Below, in pieces: positions 1 through 10,400 of a DNA stretch of 58,623 nt (position 1 is the first letter of the stretch; the number at the start of each line of letters is the position of its first letter). This stretch comes from Ascoidea tarda (nom. inval.) (Eukaryota; Ascomycota; Saccharomycetes; Ascoideales; Ascoideaceae), in the NCBI GenBank assembly GCA_030560485.1, contig JAKTTS010000028.1:1-58623 (forward strand). The letters run 5' to 3'. Below the pieces are notes generated by a model. The model was not told where the DNA came from. It ran no database searches and worked only from the letters and a program-made list of their open reading frames with translations. Position numbers and translations under genes: made by a program.

Positions 1-638
1 CCTCTTGGGGAGGAACATCTTTTTCTGATTTGAATTTTTCCCAAAGGCAAAGACAATTCATCATGTATGACAACTAAGCAGATATTATAGAAATTACCAA
101 ATTGATTAGATAAATATGGAATTTGAGAGGCAAAAGACTTTGCGGATTCATTCATATAATTGGTTGATTTGTATAAGATTAGATTTTTGGTTGATGGGGA
201 GTCAAATCTGGAGATTACCCCATTTGAAAAACTATTTAATTTAGAAAAATTTGGATAATTGTAGATTAACTTCAAATAGTTCAATATTATATGACCAGCG
301 TTGTGTCTTGTTAAACCAAACTGATTTTCAGGATTACCAACAGAAGAAAGAATCAATAGAGGAGGTTTATTTGGATCAACAGAAAATAGAGAATTATTTC
401 TCATTAGATTTGTGCTATTGTTGTTATTATTTCTGTTTCTTTGGTTATTTGGTTTAGATTTCTTTGAGTAGTTTCTTGATTTGGGCATATTAGATGAGAA
501 ATTCAATAAATTTGGAGTTGTTTGAGTTAATTGGATAGAATTGGATAACAAAATCAATGAGGTTGTTGCAGGTTTGGTTGTTGCAAGTTTTGCAGCTAAT
601 GAGTTTAATGAATTAATTGATTTGAATAATTTAGACAT
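1..638 (-). CDS. PTH1: Mitochondrial peptidyl-tRNA hydrolase, partial (3' end beyond left edge)
   Basis: Cleaves peptidyl-tRNA that drops off ribosomes, releasing tRNA for reuse; the yeast Pth1 works in mitochondria. Reading the minus strand from the ATG at 636-638 gives 212 residues before the window ends. Residues 1-90 are a basic, Ser/Asn-rich extension fitting a mitochondrial presequence. The enzyme then starts: GNPENQFGLTRHNAGH at 101-116 holds the Asn and the catalytic His of the bacterial family (N102, H112). YMNES at 161-165 and VVIHDELSLPLG at 189-200 supply the further Asn (N163) and Asp (D193). A second in-frame Met at 51 could give a shorter form. The last third of the fold is missing only because the window stops. 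The gene is divergent from the one at 1921. I am confident of the family, and infer the location from the extension. Confidence 0.9.
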   Translation of the reverse strand, partial: MSKLFKSINSLNSLAAKLATTKPATTSLILLSNSIQLTQTTPNLLNFSSNMPKSRNYSKKSKPNNQRNRNNNNNSTNLMRNNSLFSVDPNKPPLLILSSVGNPENQFGLTRHNAGHIILNYLKLIYNYPNFSKLNSFSNGVISRFDSPSTKNLILYKSTNYMNESAKSFASQIPYLSNQFGNFYNICLVVIHDELSLPLGKIQIRKRCSSPR

Positions 639-1920
639 TTTTAAATGAACCAAAGAAAAAGCAGGAGGATGTAAAGTAGTATTTATAATAAAGAATTGGA
701 AAGATAGGAATAGGGTGAATAAGTATATTGGCCAGAGATGTTGACAGAAAAGTTAATTAAATCAATGATTTAAGATTGGGAAAGATGATTATGAAAGAAA
801 AATTTTTGAAAATTGTTTTGATTACGGTTATGATGAAAAGAGCAAGAGGTAAATTGAATTTTAATTTTAATAGAAACAAAGAATTGAAATCAATTGGGCA
901 TAATTTGAAGAGAAAGGGCTCAGTTTGAACAGCTGAAAGTATGCATGTGTTGTAATTGCGAAGCAGTTGATAATATATTACAATGTGAGTAGAATAATCG
1001 AAAAAAGGAGGAAAAGCTTGTAATAAAAACAGATTGATTTGTAATTATTTGTGGAAAGTTAGTTGATTAGGAAATAGACAGAAAAGCACCTTGATGAGCT
1101 GATGACTGGTGAATGATAAACTGGTTTTGTCTGTCGAATGAGAGGAGGCAGATAAATGGTAGCGAGGCAGGGACTGCCCTCTTATCTGCCGCACTGCAAT
1201 TAGTCTTTGTCTTTATTTCATTTTCATTTCGTCTTCAGTGTGTCTTCATTCCAACTTCTTTTCATATTCTTATTTCGTCCTCTCTTTATCTTCTGTTTTC
1301 ACTATTTCTTTTTGTGCTTCACCATCTCGTCCCAAATACGCCTGCTTTTTTCAGGGCGCGCTCCGACCCGCTCCTTCCCGTCGGAAGAATAGGAGGGCTA
1401 CGACAAGCTACGAGTGTGCGCCGAACCACGGTAAACACTTCGGAATAACGTAAATAGCCGCAAGCTCCGCGCTCTTCCGCACGCGTTAAGCTGCACATGA
1501 GGTGCATGGAACACATATGCTTTAGCATAACGTCTTGCGTGTCTGCAACCATTTTTGCAGGTATTTAATATAAGTTTAAAGCACACGCACTGAATTACAT
1601 TCTGCTTTTACAATGTAAGCGCGTGACACAGTACTTTGGTAAAGGTGTTGGTTTTGCTTCCTCTGCTTCCTCTGCTGCTTTTGCTGCTTTTGCTACTTCT
1701 GCTGCTTCTTCTGCTTCTACTGCTCCTTCTTCTGCTGCTTCCAAAGGTACTTTTTGCTTGTGCTCCTCTGTGCTGCATTTTTTGGTATTCTGATGCTCTG
1801 CTGCTGTTTTCCACTGTCTTTTGTGCTTTTTCACCTTTCGCTGTAAATGTTTACACCTCTCCATTTCTTTCCACAGCATAAACTGATTTACTTGCACAAA
1901 CCTTTCCATTCCTTTAAATA
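639..1920. other. Divergent intergenic region with a GC-richer island and a CTG/CTT tract
   Basis: This separates PTH1 (minus) from the gene at 1921 (plus) and so should hold both promoters. About 640-1100 is AT-rich. About 1130-1560 is clearly richer in G+C and carries only short open frames with no recognisable protein. From 1655 to 1742 lies a pyrimidine-rich run of TGCT, TTCC and TTCT units, and the strand stays T/C-rich up to the ATG. I found no tRNA fold or conserved RNA by eye. Confidence 0.6.
1655..1742. repeat. Imperfect CTG/CTT microsatellite
   Basis: A low-complexity run of CTGCTT, CTTCCT and related units on the plus strand, upstream of the gene at 1921. Read in other frames it gives poly-Leu or poly-Ser/Arg strings, so the open frames across it are artefacts. 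Confidence 0.7.
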
Positions 1921-4900
1921 ATGTCAATTTCAACCAAAAGAGTTACTAAAAGAAATGTATATATGTTACTAGTCTCAATTTTTAATCATAAAAGGAGAAG
2001 AAGACACCTTTTATTGGTAATTTTGTTTTTTTCTTTGTCTTTCATCGTTTTTCTAAATCTTGAAAATTCAAATCTTATCCCAAATAATTATAATTACAAT
2101 AACATCAACAATTATAACCATAATGATCGTTCAAATCCTGTTGATGATTTAGATGATAGCAAACTCACTCGGAGTGATCAATTCCAATTTATGACCCCAA
2201 TTGATTCAAACGTCAATCTTTTAAACCAGCAAAATTACTTATCTTTTTTAAATAATAATAACTATTATTCCAAAAACAATTGCCCAGTTTTAACTTTTTT
2301 CAATGATTTTGATCTAAAAAATAATAATAATGAAAATTTTCTAAATTATAATAAATCCTTATTGAAAAAATGGTTACTATTTATGAAATCAACTGGCTTC
2401 AACCCAATTGTATTATCTTATAATGACTCAATTAATATTTTGAATAATATTCTTGATAATAATGATAATGATAATGATAATAACCTCAACAACCTCAAAA
2501 ATCTTAATAAAATCGATAATTTCAATAGTAACAGAAACTTGATTAAATTAATTAAAAATTTGTTATTCTCAAATTATAAATATTTCCAAAGAAATAATCA
2601 ATCCTCTTCAATTTTTTTCAACTATAATCATTTATTAAAATTACTAGCAATTAATAATTATCTATCAAATAATTATCAAAATAACAATAACAATAAAGAA
2701 ATTAATATAGATAGTAATATACTATATTTAGATTATAATATTTTTTTTAATTTACATAACAAGAATGATATTAATAATGAAAATTCAAATTTACTCAAAA
2801 ATTTAATCAATTACTGCCATACTTCTTCAAATGACTACGAATTCAATACACTATTTCAATCAGATAAACTAAACCTTTTTAATAATCATAATTTAAACGT
2901 AATCTTAGCAAATAAATTCTCAATTCAATCTTATATAAAAAATTTATCAATTCAATATACTAAATTTAAAAAAACTCTTTCTCCGTATGATAATAATAAT
3001 AGTATTAAAAATATTAAAAATATTAAAAATATTAAAAATATTAAAAATAAAAAAAATGATAAAGATGGTAAAAATGATAACAACAATAAAGATGTTTTTT
3101 ATGATTATGATTCATTTTGGTATAATAAAAACTCAAAAATTTTATCTTATAATGCAAATTTATTATCAGATTTATTCAATTCATTAAATATTCTCAACAA
3201 CAAAAATTCAAACATAATTAATAATCACTTGAAAAATTTTATTACTTTTTCAACTCAAAACTTAAATATAATTCATGAGGATTTCGATTTATTCTCAACT
3301 TATTCTCTTCATTTTATAACTAAAATATTCAATCTAAATCCTTCAGTTTCAAATTTAAACTCTTATTATTATAACAAATTCTTAAAAATATTAGATATTC
3401 ACCTCTATAATAATTTTTTTAAGAAAAAATTTATAAATGGTTTATTAATCTATGATCAGTATTCTTTATTAAACAAAAATCATAAAAATCATATTTTCAT
3501 TCAAAATCTCTATAAATTTTTAAATAACCTATCAATTAATAATTGTATTATAGATTATAACAATTATTCTCAAAATCATTTTTTATTATCAAATAATCTT
3601 AATAATATTGATAATATTAATGACGATAAAAATAAAAATGAAAATAATAACTTTGATTATCAACTACATGATTACAAACAAAATTTGTTTAAGTTGAATA
3701 AAATTATTGAAGAAGTAATCTATCTAATTCAACCTCCAACTCTATCTTACTTGAATTCTTTAAACCATTTTTATAACAAAAATGATTTTAGTGATTTGGT
3801 ATATTTATCAAATTCTTTGTCAAATGAAAAAAAATTTCAAATTTTTCAAAAAGTTTTTATAACTTTATCAAAAATCCAATTATCAAACAATTATCAATCA
3901 TGTTTAAATTATCTCAATCTCAATTTGGATATTAAAAAAAATTTAAATCTATTTGATTACCCCAAAAAGATTGAATTTAACAATTTAATTCACATGTATT
4001 CAATTATCAATAATAATAAGATGTCTCTTGATAATGATTTTTCTTTATTAAATTTCCAAATTCATTTGAAAAATTTTAACCAAATTAATAAAAATTTAAA
4101 TAATATTCCAATAACAATAACTTCAAAATTGCCTGAATCTTTTATCCTTGAAAAGGCTGATGATATCGATGATTATTTTATTATTTATTCAATTCAACAT
4201 CCCTTAACAATAATAACTTTATTAGATTGCCATAATAATAAATTACCAAGTGCTAATTTATTTAAAAACTTATTATTTTATCAAAACAATGACACAGACA
4301 AATTAAATTATTTAAATCCTTTGTTTCATCAATTGATTGGTTCAGAATTTAGTAATAAAAAGAATTCAGTAAAGAATTTTAATGATAAATATAATTATAA
4401 TTTTGATTTGATGGATAGGAATTTAATTAATAACGACAATTACGATCAATTTTTATTGCACAATAACGAATTAAAAATTCATGAAAATAAACTAAAAAAC
4501 TTATTGGACAAAATTATTGATGATTATTTTTTATCAAGAAATGTTTTTTATTTTAATTGGGAAATATTCGATGATTATTCTTATGAATATTTAATAAATG
4601 AATATTTTCCAACAATATTTGGCTTCAGTTTTATTAAATATTATCACAGTCAAGATAATGATGAATTTTCAATCCTTGACACTTTTCAAGATGAACAACA
4701 AGAAAACCAATTGATCAATAACAATGTAATTATTGATTTATCTATTTCACTAATGGATTTAAAACTGGAAACAAATGTTGATGATAAATATGTTTTTACA
4801 AATCTGAAAAAGAATCTACTAGATTTTGATCATCTCACCAAAAAGATTTACTATGTTAAGAATCTAATTATTAACAATAAAAAAACTATTCATCCCGTAT

Positions 4901-5343
4901 ATCCTAAACCAAAAACCCGAGATGAAATTGAAGATTCAATGAGTATATTAAAGGATAAATTTTATGATAACTCTGGAATCCTTGAGTATATTAAGAACAT
5001 AACAACTGATTCTTCTTTTGACAACCTTCATTTATTATACTCTGTGATTTTCAGCAACTCACTATCCAATTCATTTGATAAGAATTTTGTCAGTAATTTA
5101 GAAAAATTGAAAATTGTTTTCGAGAAAGACAACGATGTCTCAAACTCTCAGCTAGCAAAAGAAATAATTAGAATGTTTGAATTACTTCATGATAAATCAA
5201 TTCAAATTAGTTTATCTGATGATCGGTACTCGATAGTTGATGTTAGTGAAGTTTATAATACTCTTGATATGGAAATTTGGAAATTGGTCAAGCATTTAAA
5301 TTATTGGAGTGCTACTGAGGTCCGATTTTTCAAGGAGCTTTAA
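1921..5343 (+). CDS. Large Asn-rich type II membrane protein, function unknown
   Basis: 1140 residues from an ATG that follows a pyrimidine-rich leader. A short basic N-terminus (about residues 1-39, with the cluster HKRRRR) is followed by one hydrophobic segment at about 40-57, then a long hydrophilic part. This is the layout of a Golgi or ER type II protein with a lumenal domain. The lumenal part is crowded with Asn and has many NxS/T sites; near its start is a PVLTFF stretch and then GFNPIVLSYNDS. That arrangement recalls fungal putative glycosyltransferases, but I cannot point to a sure catalytic DxD, so this is only a suggestion. A 9-base tandem repeat near 3001-3046 encodes repeated NIK units. 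Coding composition is extremely AT-rich, with AAT and AAA dominating. Confidence 0.75.
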   Translation: MSISTKRVTKRNVYMLLVSIFNHKRRRRHLLLVILFFSLSFIVFLNLENSNLIPNNYNYNNINNYNHNDRSNPVDDLDDSKLTRSDQFQFMTPIDSNVNLLNQQNYLSFLNNNNYYSKNNCPVLTFFNDFDLKNNNNENFLNYNKSLLKKWLLFMKSTGFNPIVLSYNDSINILNNILDNNDNDNDNNLNNLKNLNKIDNFNSNRNLIKLIKNLLFSNYKYFQRNNQSSSIFFNYNHLLKLLAINNYLSNNYQNNNNNKEINIDSNILYLDYNIFFNLHNKNDINNENSNLLKNLINYCHTSSNDYEFNTLFQSDKLNLFNNHNLNVILANKFSIQSYIKNLSIQYTKFKKTLSPYDNNNSIKNIKNIKNIKNIKNKKNDKDGKNDNNNKDVFYDYDSFWYNKNSKILSYNANLLSDLFNSLNILNNKNSNIINNHLKNFITFSTQNLNIIHEDFDLFSTYSLHFITKIFNLNPSVSNLNSYYYNKFLKILDIHLYNNFFKKKFINGLLIYDQYSLLNKNHKNHIFIQNLYKFLNNLSINNCIIDYNNYSQNHFLLSNNLNNIDNINDDKNKNENNNFDYQLHDYKQNLFKLNKIIEEVIYLIQPPTLSYLNSLNHFYNKNDFSDLVYLSNSLSNEKKFQIFQKVFITLSKIQLSNNYQSCLNYLNLNLDIKKNLNLFDYPKKIEFNNLIHMYSIINNNKMSLDNDFSLLNFQIHLKNFNQINKNLNNIPITITSKLPESFILEKADDIDDYFIIYSIQHPLTIITLLDCHNNKLPSANLFKNLLFYQNNDTDKLNYLNPLFHQLIGSEFSNKKNSVKNFNDKYNYNFDLMDRNLINNDNYDQFLLHNNELKIHENKLKNLLDKIIDDYFLSRNVFYFNWEIFDDYSYEYLINEYFPTIFGFSFIKYYHSQDNDEFSILDTFQDEQQENQLINNNVIIDLSISLMDLKLETNVDDKYVFTNLKKNLLDFDHLTKKIYYVKNLIINNKKTIHPVYPKPKTRDEIEDSMSILKDKFYDNSGILEYIKNITTDSSFDNLHLLYSVIFSNSLSNSFDKNFVSNLEKLKIVFEKDNDVSNSQLAKEIIRMFELLHDKSIQISLSDDRYSIVDVSEVYNTLDMEIWKLVKHLNYWSATEVRFFKEL
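3001..3046. repeat. 9-bp tandem repeat inside the gene at 1921
   Basis: About five copies of a 9-base ATTAAAAAT-type unit, coding for repeated Asn-Ile-Lys. The unit length is a multiple of three, so copy-number changes keep the frame. Confidence 0.75.
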
Positions 5344-5904
5344 AGAAATTCCCTTTTTCTTTTTGCTTCCCCTTCTTTTCTCATTATCTTTTTTTTATTA
5401 ACTTTTAATTTCCATTCGTTTTTTATGTTCCAAATCATTTTGTCTTTTTTAAAAACATCATACCTATTAGATTTTTACACTTTCACCACTTTTATGTTTC
5501 TTTTCATTATTTCACTAAAACCATTTCATTTCATTATACTGTATAAGTAATTCTGTTCTCATTTGAGGATCAAAACAATATCTCACTTTATAGCATGCAT
5601 TAAAAGATCTTTTATCCATCTACAGATACTTATAGATACTCATAGGTACACTTATTCTTCACACAATATGGTTGCTGAAAGAAAACACAATCACAGGCTA
5701 AAATCAACGATTGACTCGACTTTCATAAGTCGCTATCTCAGAGTCAAAGCGAGTTGTTTTGAGAACGCCACTTGGAGATAGTGCTTATCGATGAGCTTTT
5801 TCTTTACATTGTATAAATTCCTATGAACAGCCATTGCTTGCTTGTGTTGGGTTTCAGTAAATCCAGCAGTTACTATTGATTCTTGTTCGGTTGAGAAAAC
5901 TACA
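5344..5904. other. Intergenic region: terminator of one gene and promoter of the next
   Basis: T-rich just after the stop at 5343, as expected for a yeast 3' region, then mixed sequence leading to the small gene at 5905. Short open frames here start at non-ATG codons or match nothing I know. No clear splice signals lead into the next gene. Confidence 0.5.
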
Positions 5905-6165
5905 ATGCTTATTGTCAACAATATTGCTCTTTCAAATTACATTTTAATGTTTTCCAAAGGAGATGAAACCCCCTCATCTAGAATTGAAAACGTTAAAAAC
6001 ACATTGGTTGAATATGGTGGATGCATCACTGATGAGTTTTCTGGTGTCTTAACAGGCTTCACTTTTGCTTTCCCTGAACCATTGATTACGACTCTTCAAT
6101 ACGAAATTCAAAATGCTCGATATCCAGTCATTATTGAGAAGGACAGCACAGTTCGCATAAACTAA
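5905..6165 (+). CDS. PBI2: Proteinase B inhibitor / I9-like small protein (Pbi2 family)
   Basis: An 86-residue protein that resembles yeast Pbi2 (75 residues), a cytosolic inhibitor of vacuolar proteinase B and a partner of thioredoxin in the LMA1 complex used in vacuole fusion. The order of the I9 fold is visible: a first strand NYILMFSKG, a helix with IENVKNTLVEYGG, a middle CITDEFSGVLTGFTFAFPEP, a second helix around LITTLQYEI, and the typical ending VIIEKDSTVRIN. I chose the ATG at 5905; a second in-frame ATG lies at 5947, but starting there would cut the first strand. The open frame extends upstream only through non-ATG codons. No signal peptide is present. Family assignment rests on pattern and length, so I am fairly but not fully sure. 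Confidence 0.7.
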   Translation: MLIVNNIALSNYILMFSKGDETPSSRIENVKNTLVEYGGCITDEFSGVLTGFTFAFPEPLITTLQYEIQNARYPVIIEKDSTVRIN

Positions 6166-6282
6166 TATCATTTATTATTTGGCTTTATGCATTTTTGATT
6201 TATCGTGTTTATATGATTAAATGATTTATAGGTTACCAATATAGCACATTCTTTTTTATTTTCATCTTTATTGTTTTATATA

Positions 6283-6852
6283 TTATTCATCACGCTCCAA
6301 ATTGATATTTGAACCAAATTTGGCATATAACTGACTTTTCAAACTTGTTAATCGTTCATTAATTTTATCAATATTTTCTTCGAATTTATTTATTTTGTTT
6401 TCCAATATTTCGTTATCTTTTTCTAATCTTGTTTTAGTTTCTTCCAATGACATAAATATGAATGCATCACCAATTTTGTATTGGATTTTCCTATCTTCAG
6501 AGACATCTTTTTTTTTTTCTTTATTATCAGAGTCGTCATTCGAATCATCATCGTCATCGTCATCAGACAATAAGTCGTCAAAGTCGTCATTTTCCAATTC
6601 CATCATATCCAATTCGGTTGAAACATCATCTAGATATTCTTTCTCTTGTCTGCAGTCTTTCAAATCAATTGTTAATATATCCTTTTTTTGGATCAATGTT
6701 GAAAACTCGTTGATCTTTTGTTGGTCCTCCCATAGAACTTCAACATTGTTTGTTTTTCCACTAGCTAGCTATTAATTCGTGAAGTTAGTTTCCAAAATCC
6801 TGTCTTAAAATCAAAAAAAACTCATCACCCATTGCAAACTTACCATTTCCAT
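6283..6852 (-). CDS. GIM3: Prefoldin subunit 4 (Gim3), two exons
   Basis: A subunit of the prefoldin hexamer, which passes unfolded actin and tubulin to the chaperonin CCT. Exon 1 is just ATG GAA ATG (6852 down to 6844); the intron is 6843-6769 (75 bases, donor GTAAGT, branch ACTAAC at 6789-6784, acceptor ATAG); exon 2 is 6768-6283. The joined product is 164 residues and begins MEMLASGKTNNVEVLW, followed by EDQQKINEFSTLI, close to the start of S. cerevisiae Gim3. EKEYLDDVSTEL, YKIGDAFIFMSLEET and the ending LYAKFGSNINLE are family signatures, between two coiled-coil helices. Unlike the yeast protein, an acidic Asp/Ser insert of about 35 residues sits before the YKIGD hairpin. Other acceptor AGs a few bases on would break the frame. 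Confidence 0.93.
6769..6843 (-). other. GIM3 intron
   Basis: Donor GTAAGT at 6843-6838, branch-like AAACTAAC ending at 6784, acceptor ATAG ending at 6769. Phase 0 on both sides; splicing joins the Met-Glu-Met start to the conserved protein. Confidence 0.85.
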
Positions 6853-7420
6853 TGTAAATAAGAACAGCAAACACTGTAACCACCTTTCTCAACAACATTT
6901 CTCTTACAGCTCTGTCTTTTTGCTTCAAAATGAAAAATTTCGCCAAATGCAAAACCAAGCATGTGGATAATAACCAGCAACGTGGATTGTTACCACATAT
7001 CTGGTTCTTTATCAACAAGAATCGCTTACTTCCTCATTGAGTTACTGTTTTTATTTCTTGCTTTTGTACTTCAAGAGGGAGGATGTTTTTTTTGAAATAG
7101 AAAATGGAGAGAAAAACTGTTCCAATCTGATTATCACGTAAAAAAAGTTTTTAAAAGTATTGGTTTAAAAAGCAGAAATTTAGAATGTAGAATTAAAATA
7201 ACAGGAAATAAATAACGAACGTGGAATAGTCAATTTTCAATAGGTGGAAATCAAAGTCTAAAAAGGGTAAAAAGGGTAAAAAGTCTAAAAAGTGGGAAAA
7301 AAATCAATTAAAAGTAAAAATGACTATTTATAAGCACCAAAACAACAATAAATTATCAATTATCAATTATCAATTATCAATTATAACGACTTAACAAAAA
7401 ACCAGTAAAACATACAAAAA
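6853..7420. other. Intergenic region with short tandem repeats
   Basis: Upstream region of GIM3 and downstream region of the next minus-strand gene. It holds AAAAGGGT-type repeats near 7259-7300 and a 7-base AATTATC tandem repeat at 7351-7384. An open minus-strand frame across the GIM3 start has no ATG context of its own and overlaps the intron, so I do not call it. Confidence 0.55.
7351..7384. repeat. 7-bp tandem repeat (AATTATC)
   Basis: Nearly five uninterrupted copies of AATTATC in the 3' flank of the 7421-11913 gene. Confidence 0.85.
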
Positions 7421-10400
7421 TTATTTAAGAATAAAATCATTTCCGGTATTAATCAGAAGGATATCACAGCAGGACTTCATATAATCATTGGCAAGATTTA
7501 AAACATCAATTAAAATAAATCTAATAACAGATTTAGATAAAAACTTCAAAACAAGATGACACTTGTCAAAAATCTGTTTTGGTTCTACGACAATCTTAAC
7601 CTCCTCGTTAAATGTTTTTGGAGATTTTGAATCAACAAACTCCTCATTATCAGCACCACCCTCATTATTTTTGTTTTCACCCTCAAGATGATCACTTAAA
7701 TTTCCCTTTTCATTTTCGATTTCACTGTTGCTGAATTCTGATGTCTCATCCAAATCCAATTTAACTTGTAATTTTACTGTATACTCAGTAATTTGGGAAA
7801 CGACCTTGTATAAACCGGTCAATGAATCTAAGTATTTGATTTTTTCATTATTATGTTTGTCAAGCATGTTGTTGTCCAAGTTTTCAATCAGTGTCAATTG
7901 TGAATTGCGTGAAACTGAAACATTGATTGATGAGATACTTGAATTTCTGTCAAGATCATTCACACCCATATTCCCATTAGCCATATTTCCATTTAAAAAT
8001 TGATTTGGACAAACACCAGTCAAAGGAGAATGTCTGTTTTTTATCTTCTTATGAAATATTGATATTCTTCTGTAACTATCATTACTCGCTTGTTTATTTA
8101 GCGAGTTCATAGAGTAATTGCTCGAGTTCTCACTATTATCCGATTTATTTGAATTTATTGAATAAAGATTTCCATTCAAGTTACTAATGTTAGTACCGCT
8201 ATTATTGTGGTTACTATTTCCACCAAAGCTTGAATTTCTTGCTGAATTACTTATAGGAGTTGTCAATCCTAGTTGTATCATAGGACGGTATGTATCGGCA
8301 TTTAATTCAGCAGCACTAGCTGTTGAGAATGAATCTGAGGTTCTTTTAAGGCCATTTTCATAGTTACCAGAAAGTTCTGAAACTTCTTCTTCCATATCTT
8401 TGTTGTAAACATTAAACGCTGATAATAGTTTTTGATAATAAATTAACGAGTTGTCAATTGTTTGGAATATCCCTGAAAGGTTTTTCTTGGAAATTTCCTT
8501 AATAAATGTGTTTAGTAAGTTTGATAAATCATTTATAATATTGATCTTAATTTTAGCGTCTTTTATGAAAATCTTATTTAAATACCAAATATTTTTGGGA
8601 ATAAATACTTTTGAGGTCAAAAATTCCCCTTCAATTTTATAGTGTTTTAATACTATTTGATCATTTGAACTAATACTTAATTTTGAATCAGCAGAACAAA
8701 TAGAAAAGCCAGCACTCAATCTGCTGGAAGATAAAGAATTAGCTTTATTTGATACTTTTGGTGGTTGAGGTAAAAATAAATTTTTCTTATTTTTATTCTT
8801 CAGTTGTTTTTTTTCTTTTTTCTTCAAATCTCTTGAGGAGCTTTTTTTTTCAATTTTTAAATTGGTTGGCTTTTCAAGAATAATCACTTTGCTATTATTG
8901 GAATTAATAAACTTGTAAAGAAAAAATTTTGGTTGCAATAATTTATTATTTGGCATTTCATTTTTCTGATCCAAAGCATAATTTTTGTAATCGTTATGAG
9001 ATAAAATATTAAAACTATTGACCTCTCTATTCAAATCTTGAAGATTAATTATTTTTTTTGACAGTTCGGAAACAGATTTGGAAAAATAATTATATGGTTT
9101 ATTATATATATTCAAATCATGTTCGTGGGGTAAAATTTTATCGGCAATGTAATTTTGAGTTAAATCTTTTGTATTTGGGTTAAAATTTGCTCTGATATTA
9201 TCTGAATTATGTTTTTTGTTTTTTGTGTGCACATTTTCAGGATTTGTATTTTGTGTAATTAATTTGAAAGGGTTATTAAAAGTTTCGCCAGCGATATTTT
9301 TAGTTTGATCAATTACTTGATTTAATTTGGTATTATCTTCAGTTTGTTCATGGATATTGTTGTCTATGAGACATTTTGGGCTTGGAGATGAATTATAGTT
9401 GCTAATAATTTCTGATTTTGGTGGTTGATTTAAAGAATTATGATGAGAATTTGTCATTGCTTTTCTTATGCTGAAACTTTTTTTGAGAGCAGTTCCGGAT
9501 TTTGTAATGGTATTGAGACTATTGTTATTGGAGTTAATACTATGATGAGAAGAAAAATAGTTTTTGTTAAGGTTATTAATAATATTTTTATTGTCATTTT
9601 TGTTATCGTTGTTTATGATACTAGTGTCTCTAGGTTTTTCGTTTTTAAGAGCTGAGATGTTTGTATTGAGATTGTTATTTTTGGAATTAGTATTAACGAT
9701 GTGTGTTTGAGCAGTGGAAACACTGATATGGGTGTTGGTGCTAGTTATGGGCTTTAGATCATGATCAGATTCATATGCATAAGAAGATCTATTTGCAGTA
9801 TTTGTGGAAAGAGCAGTAGAAGGTCTTCTGAAATTATTATAGGTTGCGGTAGCATTGGAGTTTAGTTTTTTAGTATTGAAAGGAGGGAAATCTGGAGCTG
9901 AATTCAAACTACTAAAACTCTTTTTGCGTAAAGAGGAGGTACTGTTTAATATATTTTGTTGGAATTGCTGGAATTGCTGTTGGGTCGTTGGTTTATTATC
10001 GCCAATGGTGGCATCCTTTTTGAATTTTTTCATGATGTTTAAGACAATTTCATCTGAGTTGTTCGTGATTGGGGTTTGAATTTTGATGTTATTAATGTTG
10101 TTATTAATATTGTTGTTGTTTAAACAAGATGAGTTAACGATTGTTGAAGTTGTTGCTCTTCTGAACTTAGTTCTAATTGAGTCTATATTTTTATAGTTTT
10201 TGTCAGTATCAGAGATCGAGTCAGAGGAATCGTCATCATCTTCGACGTTATAAACAGCGAATTTAGAGAAAGGAAGGGACTTGTTTTCAGCTGAGGATTT
10301 GAGTTTGTGGATATGATTTGAAAAGTTTGGATCATGATTAGCGAAGGTGTTGCGATTTCTTTGTTTGTTTCTGAAGTTATCTCTAGCAATTTCAGCTTTG

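Noticed and set aside
6785-7018. 77-codon minus-strand frame upstream of GIM3
   Set aside because: It crosses the GIM3 start and intron in another frame and has no family; it is leader and promoter sequence.
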